Positions 16,420 to 24,092 of a stretch of 64,000 nt of DNA are shown piece after piece; the first letter of the stretch is position 1, and each line of letters opens with the position of its first letter. The position numbers and the translations under genes were made by a program. The notes beneath the pieces are model-generated. The model did no database searches. It was given only the letters and a program-made list of their open reading frames with translations, and was not told where the DNA came from. Origin of the DNA: Verrucomicrobiales bacterium (lineage in GTDB: Bacteria; Verrucomicrobiota; Verrucomicrobiia; Limisphaerales; J093); the NCBI GenBank assembly GCA_015075445.1, contig JABTUJ010000035.1, forward strand, positions 46,004 through 110,003, read 5' to 3'.

Positions 16420-18141
16420 ATGAAAACGAACCCCTCCTGCCTGACCCTCCTTCTTGCGACGGTCGGCGTTTCCTCGCTCGGTGCCCTCGGACAGGGCGAT
16501 CCCGGGCGGAATCCTGTCCCTGCCAACCGCCAGTTCCCGACCGGCAATGTGATCTTCTTTCACCCGGACGGCACCGGCGCGAACCACTGGTGTGCGACGC
16601 GGATGTACTTCGCCGGACCCGACGGCTATCTGAACTGGGACTTGCTCCCGCAGATGGCCCTGTACCGCGGGCACATGAAGAACAACCTGATCGGCACCTC
16701 GAACGGCGGCGCCACCACCCACGCCTTCGGCTACCGCGTGGACGGCCTGGGCTCGTTCGGCAAGGACGGCAACGGACCCGACGCCCTCTTCATCAACAGC
16801 CTCTCTGGCTACCCGGGTTCGATCGCGCGCGAAGCCGCCAACGCCGGGATCCCCGTGGGTATGGTCAATGACGGCCACATCGGCGAGCCCGGCACCGGCT
16901 GCTTCCTGTCCGAGGTGGGTAACCGCAACGACTGGCAGGAGATCACGCGGCAGATGATCCAGGGCCGGCCCGGCTTCAGCGACACGCCTCCCTGGGTGCT
17001 CATGGGGGGCGGCGAGGCGGACACGCGGCCGGCCGGGACCGTCCTGGTCCACCGCAACCACAACCAGGAACGCGGCCAACCGCTGCTCGCCCAGACCAGT
17101 CTGCGAACGGATGATCTGGACCTCGAGTTGGATTGGAACGACAACGGCTCGGGCGATCTGAGCAACGACCCGGCGTTGCGGGATGACTGGATTGTGATCA
17201 AGACGCGCGACGAGTTTGAAGCGCTGCGGACCGCCCTGACGGCCGACGCCGGCTACGCGCCCCACGTGCTGGGCTTGTTTGCTTACCAGGATCTCTTCAA
17301 CGACCGGAACGAGGAAGACCTGATCGCGCGTGGCAAGGTCACCGGCGATCCAGTCAACCACGTCGGGCCGCTCGAAGATCCCGCCGCACCGTCCCGCACC
17401 CCGGGTTTCCGGTCGAAGGCCAGTGGCCTGATCCTGTGGGGCGATTTGCCCGGCGAAGCGGGCCACAACCCGCCCACCTTCAAGGAAATGTTTGAGGTCA
17501 CGCTCACGATCCTCGACCGCGCCGCCAAGCAGCAGACCTCTCCCGCCCAGCGGCGGTTCTTCATGGTCGCCGAACAGGAGGCCAACGACAACTTCGGCAA
17601 CAATGACAACGCCGTGGGCATCCTGCACGCCATGCACGACACCGACCAGGCCATCGGCGTGGCGCGGGATTACCTGGCCAGGAATCCGCGCACCCTGATC
17701 TTCACCGCGGCGGACAGCGATGCCGGCGGGCTGCAGGTCACGGCGCCTTACCGCAACGCCGTCGTCGAGGAGGCGGGAGAGATCAACACCAGCAACTACG
17801 CCTTCGGCTTCAACGCCAACACTGCCACCGGTTCGCCGGCCCTGCCCAACATCCCGGACGGCCTCGAGGGCCGTGGCGCCAACGCGCCCACCGGCGGCAC
17901 CAAAATGTTCCTGTCGGAACCCGACGCGCTCGGTCAACGCATGGAGTTCGGCATCCAATGGGCCGGGCTCGGGGACTACGGCGGGGCGATCCTCAGCCGG
18001 GCCGCCGGGCTCAACGCCGGTCTGCTCAACTCCGTGTTCGCGGCCCGCTTCGACAACATCGATGCGTATCGCATGATGTACGTCAGCCTGTTCGGCAGGC
18101 TGCTCAACTACCCGGCCAACCCGGCCGCCCCCGCGCGCTGA
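16420..18141 (+). CDS. Alkaline phosphatase superfamily protein, exported
   Basis: A 573-residue protein with a signal peptide (CLTLLLATVGVSSLGALG). VIFFHPDGTGANHW near residue 45-58 supplies the first metal-binding Asp. IGTSNGGATTHAFGY (91-105) holds the nucleophile region with the T/S-x-A-T pattern. MVAEQEANDNFGNNDNAVG and LIFTAADSDAGGLQV stand where classical enzymes have EGGRIDxxxHxxD and TADHETGG, so several usual zinc His residues are replaced by Asn or Ser. This resembles a divergent bacterial branch, so activity is likely but its metal may differ. It would release phosphate from esters outside the cytoplasm. The nearby betaine-lipid operon makes a role in phosphate scarcity plausible. 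Confidence 0.8.
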   Translation: MKTNPSCLTLLLATVGVSSLGALGQGDPGRNPVPANRQFPTGNVIFFHPDGTGANHWCATRMYFAGPDGYLNWDLLPQMALYRGHMKNNLIGTSNGGATTHAFGYRVDGLGSFGKDGNGPDALFINSLSGYPGSIAREAANAGIPVGMVNDGHIGEPGTGCFLSEVGNRNDWQEITRQMIQGRPGFSDTPPWVLMGGGEADTRPAGTVLVHRNHNQERGQPLLAQTSLRTDDLDLELDWNDNGSGDLSNDPALRDDWIVIKTRDEFEALRTALTADAGYAPHVLGLFAYQDLFNDRNEEDLIARGKVTGDPVNHVGPLEDPAAPSRTPGFRSKASGLILWGDLPGEAGHNPPTFKEMFEVTLTILDRAAKQQTSPAQRRFFMVAEQEANDNFGNNDNAVGILHAMHDTDQAIGVARDYLARNPRTLIFTAADSDAGGLQVTAPYRNAVVEEAGEINTSNYAFGFNANTATGSPALPNIPDGLEGRGANAPTGGTKMFLSEPDALGQRMEFGIQWAGLGDYGGAILSRAAGLNAGLLNSVFAARFDNIDAYRMMYVSLFGRLLNYPANPAAPAR

Positions 18142-18175
18142 GCCCGGGCCACGTGGTTCCCACCCGCTCAAGCTT

Positions 18176-19027
18176 ATGCCTGCCTCCCTCCGCCGATGCG
18201 CCTCCGGCCTGGCCTTCGGGCTCACCGCGTGCGCCCTTCCGGTCTCCGCCGCCACGGCCAGTCCCAACCCCGATGCCTTCGATCTGGCGGCGGCCTTCGC
18301 CCCGGCACCCGTGCCGGGTGGCGCTATCGTAACCGGGGTGTTCACCGAAGCCAGCAGCCCCACCCAGTTGGGCACCTTCACCGACGGGGCGCTGACAGTC
18401 GGCTTCGCCGACGGCATCGTCCTGAGCACGGGTGACGTGGGCGCTCTCGGTGGTGCCTCCCCGCTGAGCGTCGGCTTCGCGGGCACGCCCAGCTCCGACA
18501 CCGAGGCGCTGCTCGCGCAAATCCCAGGTCTGGGCTCGGTGTACGCCGACCCGGTGCGGCTGTCACTGGCGGTCCAGCCCGACCTCCCCAACAACTACGT
18601 GAACTTCTCGTTTGGCTACCAGACGAGCGAGATCTCACCGGCCGATCGCTTCGGCCTGTTTGTCAACGGCCAGTATCGTGGCCTGCTCGCCGGCCAACCC
18701 GTGGATCAGGCCCACCCCTGGTTGGCCGCCGCGGTGCCGGACATCGGCTACACCCAGGCGCTGTACGGCGGAGGCAACCCGTTGAACCCGCCGGCCTTCG
18801 TCCTCTCGGTCGCCGTCCCCAGTCCCGGGGCGTCGTTCACGCTCGACCTTGTCCTGGCGGACGTCTTCGGAGACGGGATCGACACAGCCGTCTTCCTGGG
18901 CAATTTCACTGCCTCCGCTCGCCCCATGGGCTATCTGGCCATTCCTGAGTCGCGCGCCTGGCCGCTGGTGGCCAGCGGGGGCGTCGCCGCCTTCGCCTGG
19001 TGGCACCGCCGCCGTCGCCAAGCCTGA
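18176..19027 (+). CDS. Exported PEP-CTERM-like protein (choice-of-anchor L-like)
   Basis: A 283-residue protein with a signal peptide ending near AATAS. The central part contains VTGVFTEASSPTQLGTFTDG, GIVLSTGDVGAL and YVNFSFGYQTSEISP, the pattern of choice-of-anchor L domains (IVLSTG near the front, and a later F-G-Y/F region followed by D-x-F-G-L). The C-terminus IPESRAWPLVASGGVAAFAWWHRRRR is a PEP-CTERM-type sorting tail: short motif, hydrophobic helix, Arg cluster. It should be exported, then processed by an exosortase and anchored or released. It follows the phosphatase by 34 bases and may be co-transcribed with it. Confidence 0.75.
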   Translation: MPASLRRCASGLAFGLTACALPVSAATASPNPDAFDLAAAFAPAPVPGGAIVTGVFTEASSPTQLGTFTDGALTVGFADGIVLSTGDVGALGGASPLSVGFAGTPSSDTEALLAQIPGLGSVYADPVRLSLAVQPDLPNNYVNFSFGYQTSEISPADRFGLFVNGQYRGLLAGQPVDQAHPWLAAAVPDIGYTQALYGGGNPLNPPAFVLSVAVPSPGASFTLDLVLADVFGDGIDTAVFLGNFTASARPMGYLAIPESRAWPLVASGGVAAFAWWHRRRRQA

Positions 19028-19057
19028 ACCCACGGCTCCCTGATCGACCCCCTGCGC

Positions 19058-19080
19058 AGCCCACGGCGACCCCGTGGGCT
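19058..19080 (+). terminator. Intrinsic terminator after the PEP-CTERM-like gene
   Basis: AGCCCACGG (19058-19066) pairs perfectly with CCGTGGGCT (19072-19080) across a 5-base loop, followed by TTCGCTATTC. It lies 30 bases after the stop at 19027, in the right place to end the phosphatase/PEP-CTERM transcript. Confidence 0.75.
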
Positions 19081-19095
19081 TTCGCTATTCCCCCG

Positions 19096-19197
19096 GTAGG
19101 AGTCGAGGTGACGAGACTCGGCCATCGGGGTGAGCCTCCTGACGTCGGCTCCTACGGAGAGTTGCGGTAGGAGTCGAGGTGACGAGACTCAGCCTGA
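19096..19197. repeat. Family A-prime repeat cluster, three arms
   Basis: Two direct copies of GTAGGAGTCGAGGTGACGAG at 19096 and 19167 flank an inverted arm GAGCCTCCTGACGTCGGCTC ending CTAC (19132-19155). The distal copy is read on the minus strand as the last residues (AESRHLDSYR) of the metallophosphoesterase gene. Confidence 0.85.
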
Positions 19198-21203
19198 GGG
19201 TCCTTGCCGGCGAAAGGCGTCAAGAGTCGCGACAGGAGAGGGCGGGCGCGAACGATGGCCGGCACCAGCGCGAGGCGGGGGCGGACCTCATGATGAGCCC
19301 CCACTTCGAGCCACTCGACGCGGGTATCCCCCGACCGTTTGAGTCGGAACCGGCTGGACCACGCCCCCGTGTTGGCGTAGGTGGCGCCGGTCGCGGCGTG
19401 CAGGGAGGCATGAACGGGGCCCACACCCACCGCCGCGACCTCATGGGTATGGCTGCAGACGATTGTGGGAGGACGGGCGCTGCCCCCCAGGCGGCTCAGC
19501 GCCGTTGCCACCGCCAACTGGCGTTCGGTGAACTGTCGGATCTGCCGCAGGATGTCGAAGGGATGAATTGCCCGGAGCCAGCCGCCCAACCGTTCCTCGA
19601 ACCAGTGCTCGACCTGGCGCAGCCCCGCCCGCTTGCCCCAACCCGCGGCCACGCCCACCGCCCGGCCCAGCCGATTCCCGTGGCACTCCGGGACCGCGAA
19701 ATGCCCGTGCTCACAGTACAGCCCGCGGCCGGCATCCCAGTGATACCGCAGGATCCGCAGGTGGTGCCCCCAATCCCGGCGCAGCACTTCGTCGAGACGC
19801 TGACGGCGGTCGGCCAGCAGTTGGCGGAGGTGCGCCACAGGGTCGGGATGGTCCAACAGGCTCTCGTCGAAGTACCACTGCGGCTGCTCGGCATCCGTGT
19901 CGCGTGGTCCCAGGCGGCGGAAGGCAATGGACTCCCCCGCGAAGCCTCGGCTCAGCCAGATGCTCCCGCGCCGGCGCAGGAGGATCTCGCGCAGGATGGG
20001 CAGCAGATCCGGGTGCGCGAGCAGTCGGTTCCACTCGCCCGCTCGTCGGACCCGGTGGTCCGCACGGAGCGGCACCGGCCGGGCCCGAATCTGGGCGTGG
20101 ATCCACACCCGGGCGTAGGCATGGCGGGCCGCCAGATTCCGCGTCGCCCGGCGCGTCTGCTTGATGTTCTCCCGCAGGATCCCGTCGTCGTGGTTGCCTG
20201 CCACGTAGAGGAGCCGTCGCACCGAAGGGAGGAGGCCGAAGACCTCCGGGTAAGCGCGCCGGATGTCTCCGTATCGTTCGTGGAGGAGTTCGAGGAAGTC
20301 GCCGTTGAGGACCAGCGTCGAGCGATCCCGGATGACCTGTCGGATCAGGGCGGCGAGGACCTGGCCCTTGGCCGTCCCGAACGTGTCGCGCGGGGGCAGC
20401 CCCAGGTGCAGATCCGACAGGACCACGTGCCGGGCGAAGCCACTGATGAAGCGCCGCAACCGGGGTTCGGCCTCCGTCTGCGGCCGCTCCAACGCCAGTT
20501 CAAGGGCCGCGGTGCCGAAGTGGACATGGAGATGTCCGTGCCGCTCCGGCGACCAGAGGGGACCTGCGGCCAACGCTTGCGCGAGGGCGACGGCTTCCTC
20601 CGTTTCCGTGCATCCCGTCACCAATACCGTTCTTCCCTCCCGGCAGGCCGTTGCACCGAGACACGGTTCCGCGCCGGACCGTGCGATTTGGCACCGCGCT
20701 TCGAGCCAGGCATCGCCGGCCAGCCTGGCAGCCATCGCTTGTTGCCGCTGGCGTTCGGCTCGCCGGCGGGCAACGTGATCCCGGGCGCGGGGGAGCACAT
20801 GGCCGGAGGCAAGTTCGGCCAGGGCCGGGGCCGGTTGACCGCGGGGGCCTTGGTAGACGCGGACCTGCGCCTCACCGACCTGGAACAGGGCATGATGGCG
20901 GCGGAGGTCATGCCAACCCCAGCCGCCGCAGAGCAACTCGAGGGTGAACTGCCTCCCCAGCTCGGGGTCGGCACAGGCAACACCCACAAAGGTGGGGCGG
21001 CTCCCGGCCTGCTGCACGTGGAAGAAGGCGGCGCCGGCCGCCCAGGCCCGCCACCGTTCGAGCAGACGGAACTCCACCGGAGGCCGGGGCCAGTAACGCG
21101 TCCGCAGCCGTACCCGGTGCCCTTCGACGTCGAAGACGCCCGTCCACTCCTGCGGCCGCGCAGCCGTAGGAGGGTCGGGAGGATGGAGGACCGCTGATCT
21201 CAC
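19152..21203 (-). CDS. Large calcineurin-like metallophosphoesterase, last gene of the btaAB operon
   Basis: A 683-residue protein with no signal peptide. The GTG start at 21203 overlaps the btaB stop in GTGA. Residues 1-230 are unassigned. The catalytic part has the full metallophosphoesterase set: HVVLSDLHLGLPPRD, TLVLNGDFLELLHERYG, LLYVAGNHDDGIL, YCEHGHF and IVCSHTHEVAA. A region of about 150 residues separates the GNHD and later His motifs. In phosphate-starved bacteria the phosphoesterase PlcP removes head groups from phospholipids to give the diacylglycerol used by BtaA. This gene is well placed for a similar job but is much longer than PlcP, so that role is inferred. The final 14 residues come from an A-prime repeat. 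Confidence 0.8.
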   Translation of the reverse strand: MRSAVLHPPDPPTAARPQEWTGVFDVEGHRVRLRTRYWPRPPVEFRLLERWRAWAAGAAFFHVQQAGSRPTFVGVACADPELGRQFTLELLCGGWGWHDLRRHHALFQVGEAQVRVYQGPRGQPAPALAELASGHVLPRARDHVARRRAERQRQQAMAARLAGDAWLEARCQIARSGAEPCLGATACREGRTVLVTGCTETEEAVALAQALAAGPLWSPERHGHLHVHFGTAALELALERPQTEAEPRLRRFISGFARHVVLSDLHLGLPPRDTFGTAKGQVLAALIRQVIRDRSTLVLNGDFLELLHERYGDIRRAYPEVFGLLPSVRRLLYVAGNHDDGILRENIKQTRRATRNLAARHAYARVWIHAQIRARPVPLRADHRVRRAGEWNRLLAHPDLLPILREILLRRRGSIWLSRGFAGESIAFRRLGPRDTDAEQPQWYFDESLLDHPDPVAHLRQLLADRRQRLDEVLRRDWGHHLRILRYHWDAGRGLYCEHGHFAVPECHGNRLGRAVGVAAGWGKRAGLRQVEHWFEERLGGWLRAIHPFDILRQIRQFTERQLAVATALSRLGGSARPPTIVCSHTHEVAAVGVGPVHASLHAATGATYANTGAWSSRFRLKRSGDTRVEWLEVGAHHEVRPRLALVPAIVRARPLLSRLLTPFAGKDPQAESRHLDSYRNSP

Positions 21204-21844
21204 GGGTCGGGTACTTGGCCGATGAACCAGAAGTAGCTCCACATCCCGCCATAGGCCGTTCGCACTTCGTCCACCCGGGGTCGGAACGCAGCCCCGAGCG
21301 CGGCTCGGAGGTGCCCTTCCAGTCGCACGTGGTTGAAGGCCATCCAACGTCGGAACCACGGCCAGGGTGTCCCGGCGAAGTCCACGACGGCGATCATCCC
21401 TCCCGGCGGGAGCTGCCGGGCGGCCGCCCGCAAGGCCCGGTCCCAGCCCGGGTTCATCATCGAAAGCGAGTAGGAGAACAGCACCACATCACACGGCGGA
21501 TCGAACGGCAGGGGCGCTTCGAACCGGTGGCGAAGAAACGCAACGCGCCCCCGGTATCGGTGAAGCCGCCGCTCGGCCCGCGCGAGCATCGCGTCGGACA
21601 GATCCACCCCGGTCAGGCGTGCGGTGGGAAAGAGGCGCGCCAGCCGGGCCAGATTGTGGCCGGTGCCGCACCCCACCTCGAGCAGGTGTTCCGGCGCCGG
21701 TCCGGCGGCCAGCCACCGCAGCAGCGCGCCACGTCCGAAGAGAAAAGCCCAACGCGTCAGATCATAGATCGGCGCCTGCCGCTGATAATACCGTTCGAGC
21801 AGCGCGCTGGCCGTGGCGGCCGTCAGGTTGGCCGGGGCATTCAC
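21200..21844 (-). CDS. btaB: Probable BtaB-type SAM methyltransferase (betaine lipid synthesis)
   Basis: A 214-residue class I methyltransferase. The GTG start at 21844 overlaps the btaA stop in GTGA, and its stop overlaps the metallophosphoesterase start the same way. YYQRQAPIYDLTRWAFLFGR near residues 19-38 resembles the N-terminal YD-x-T/S region of BtaB. The SAM site is LLEVGCGTGHNLARL (54-68), with TGVDLSDAML following. MIAVVDFAGTPW and MWSYFWFIG complete the fold. In bacteria BtaB trimethylates diacylglycerylhomoserine to DGTS. Identity rests on adjacency to btaA plus length and motifs; alone it could be any small lipid methyltransferase. Confidence 0.82.
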   Translation of the reverse strand: MNAPANLTAATASALLERYYQRQAPIYDLTRWAFLFGRGALLRWLAAGPAPEHLLEVGCGTGHNLARLARLFPTARLTGVDLSDAMLARAERRLHRYRGRVAFLRHRFEAPLPFDPPCDVVLFSYSLSMMNPGWDRALRAAARQLPPGGMIAVVDFAGTPWPWFRRWMAFNHVRLEGHLRAALGAAFRPRVDEVRTAYGGMWSYFWFIGQVPDP

Positions 21845-23016
21845 CGGACCTCCGCCAGGTGAAGACTGCCGTAGGTTCCGACGCGATCGAGCAGATGCAG
21901 CGGCTCGGTGCGCTCGGGAGCGAATCGGAGCCGGTCGGGCAACCAGGCCGGCAGGAAATCGAGCACGCGTCCGGCGGACCGCAGCAGAATCCGCGCGCGC
22001 GCTGCGCTTCGGTCCAACAGGGCCCGCCACTCGGCGTCCAGGGCCAGCGGATCGTGCCCGGCCAGCCAGTCCTGGTGATCGAGCAACGTGACGTGCGTGA
22101 AGCGGCCCGGGTCGCAGCGGAGGAAGTCGGTGAGGGAACCGGTCACCACGCGGACACGGTGGACACGTTCCCGCAGCACGGCGAAGTTCTCCTCCTTGAG
22201 GTAATTGGGGCAGCACTCGCGCGTGTACGATCCCCGCACGTAGACCCGCCAGAAGTAGTTTTCCCGCATGGGCGTTTGCGTGAAGACGCGGCGCAGCTTG
22301 GCCACCAGATACTCCGGCACCCCGCCCGCATGCTCGCGTTCGATCAGCGCCAACTGGGATCGGTGGATGCCCAGCATGGACAGGAAGAGCGGATGGCGCA
22401 GGATCCCCCGGTTCAGCACCCCCAGCAGCACCGGCTCAATCCGGCCGTACATGGCCGCCTGATCCTCCAGCGAACCCGCCTCGAGCAGGTCGTGGACCCA
22501 CGCCCGCACCCGCCGGTTGAGCCCGAGGAGGAGACTGCGCACCAGCCAGGCCACCTCCCCGGCCGTGCCGTGGTAATAGAAGGACCGGCGCATGAGCCGG
22601 CCGTTGAAGTAAGCCTGTTTCCCCTCCCAGTACGCCCGCGCATACGCCGGGAGGTCATCTCGGACGGCCGCCAGCAGGCCCCCGAAATCCGGATGGGCGC
22701 CTTGACCGAACACCGCCTGCAGGTCGGCGTAGTCGCCCCGGCGGATCAAGGCCAGCTTCAGTTCGAGGAGCGCGTTCTGACGCGGGTTCAGGTCCACGGC
22801 CACGACCTCCGCCGGGTCATCCAGGAGGTAGTCCAGGGCGTTGCAGCCCGCGCTGGTGATGACGAGGACCCGGCTGCCGGGGCCGATCTCGAAGAGTTGT
22901 CGGTCCAGACGGGGATCCTCCCAGCAAGCGTTGTACAGCAGGCGATGGCGGTGGAGCGCCCCGAAACACAGGTGGTGGACGCCGGAGAGCAGACGTTGCA
23001 GCAGAGACGTGTTCAT
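21841..23016 (-). CDS. btaA: BtaA: SAM:diacylglycerol 3-amino-3-carboxypropyltransferase (DUF3419)
   Basis: A 391-residue soluble protein of the length usual for bacterial BtaA. Diagnostic stretches are LLYNACWEDPRLDRQLF near residue 27-43, VLVITSAGCNALDYLLDDPAEVVAVDLNPRQNALLELKLALI near 50-90, GVLNRGILRHPLFLSMLGIHRSQL in the middle, and THVTLLDHQDWL near 320. These are hallmarks of the DUF3419 family, which moves the aminocarboxypropyl group of SAM onto diacylglycerol as the first step to betaine lipids. The ATG overlaps the radical SAM stop (ATGA). Phosphorus-free betaine lipids replace phospholipids under phosphate limitation in known bacteria. Confidence 0.92.
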   Translation of the reverse strand: MNTSLLQRLLSGVHHLCFGALHRHRLLYNACWEDPRLDRQLFEIGPGSRVLVITSAGCNALDYLLDDPAEVVAVDLNPRQNALLELKLALIRRGDYADLQAVFGQGAHPDFGGLLAAVRDDLPAYARAYWEGKQAYFNGRLMRRSFYYHGTAGEVAWLVRSLLLGLNRRVRAWVHDLLEAGSLEDQAAMYGRIEPVLLGVLNRGILRHPLFLSMLGIHRSQLALIEREHAGGVPEYLVAKLRRVFTQTPMRENYFWRVYVRGSYTRECCPNYLKEENFAVLRERVHRVRVVTGSLTDFLRCDPGRFTHVTLLDHQDWLAGHDPLALDAEWRALLDRSAARARILLRSAGRVLDFLPAWLPDRLRFAPERTEPLHLLDRVGTYGSLHLAEVR

Positions 23017-24092
23017 GGCAGCAGGCGGGCAACCGCGTGGCGCAGCGCATCGCCCGAGTAGAAGGCATTGGGCAGGACTTCGCACTCGGCCCAGCAACCC
23101 GCGCAGCGCCGCACCCAGGCCCGTTCCTGTTGCACGGCGTCGCCCGCCCAAACCGCCGCGAAGGGGTCGCGCCGTAGATTGCCAACGCTGCGCGTGTTGA
23201 ACTGACACACGGGCACGTCCCCGTTCGGTAGCATCCGCAGATGGGAACTGAGGGCGACACACCGCGGGTTCGGGCTCGCTTCCTGACGCAGCAGGCGACT
23301 GCGAAGACCCGTCAGGTAGTAACTCTTCGCGACGCGCTCGGTCCAGCGGCAGCCGGCCAGACCCGACTCGAGTTCGGTGATGAGTTCGGCGATCGCGTCC
23401 GGGGCGAGCTGACCGAACGTCTGGAACTCGCCCGCCGCCGTGGGGGCGGCATCGGCTTCCCGTTCGAGGCTGTAGGTGGCGCTGGTCGCGTAGGCCAAGA
23501 CCCCATGCACGGGCACCCCGAGCGGCTCCAGCAACCGTCGCAACTCCCGGTGCTCGCCCAGGCCCTCGCGGTCCACAATCGTCTGATTCACGCCGAGCCT
23601 CAGCCGCAGTTCCCGCTGGCGCGGGGCGAGGGCGCGGATCGTGGCCATGGCGCGCGCCCAGGCTTGCGGCCGGCCGCGCACCGCATTGTGCTTGGCCTCG
23701 GTTCCGTCGAGTGAAACCAGCAGGACCAAGGGCACGGCGCGCGGCCGGCGCTCGCAGAACTCGACGACCTTTCCAGTCAGAAAGCCGTTGGTCGTGACAT
23801 GCAGAAAGCGCGGCCGCAGTTGGTCGAGTGCGAGCCCGGCAATGTCCGCGAAGTCGGGTCGCAGGAAGGGTTCTCCCCCGGACAACCGCACGCCGTCCAG
23901 GCGTGGCAGTTGGGCGAAGATCGCGGCGATCTCGGGGAGTGTCAGTTCGTCGGGCGAGGGTTTCCGCCAACTGTCGCACATGACACAGCGGGCGTTGCAG
24001 CGGAACGTCACGAGGTAGGTCAGAAACCGTGGCGGGTTGGGCCTTCCCCGGTGATGGCGCCAGATCTCGTGGAGGAATGAGAGGGGTCTCAT
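23013..24092 (-). CDS. Radical SAM protein with SPASM-like C-terminus
   Basis: A 359-residue protein. The start at 24092 overlaps the glycosyltransferase stop in ATGA; a longer upstream frame exists but lies within that gene. The radical SAM cluster is CNARCVMC (Cys32, Cys36, Cys39), followed by GVRLSGGEPFLRPDF and HVTTNGFLTGKVVEF. The C-terminal part has MLPNGDVPVCQFNTRSVGNL and RRCAGCWAECE, resembling a SPASM/twitch auxiliary-cluster region. Relatives modify peptides, lipids or small molecules. Its place between a glycosyltransferase and btaA suggests a lipid or head-group modification, but no precedent in betaine-lipid synthesis is known to me. Substrate unknown. Confidence 0.85.
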   Translation of the reverse strand: MRPLSFLHEIWRHHRGRPNPPRFLTYLVTFRCNARCVMCDSWRKPSPDELTLPEIAAIFAQLPRLDGVRLSGGEPFLRPDFADIAGLALDQLRPRFLHVTTNGFLTGKVVEFCERRPRAVPLVLLVSLDGTEAKHNAVRGRPQAWARAMATIRALAPRQRELRLRLGVNQTIVDREGLGEHRELRRLLEPLGVPVHGVLAYATSATYSLEREADAAPTAAGEFQTFGQLAPDAIAELITELESGLAGCRWTERVAKSYYLTGLRSRLLRQEASPNPRCVALSSHLRMLPNGDVPVCQFNTRSVGNLRRDPFAAVWAGDAVQQERAWVRRCAGCWAECEVLPNAFYSGDALRHAVARLLP

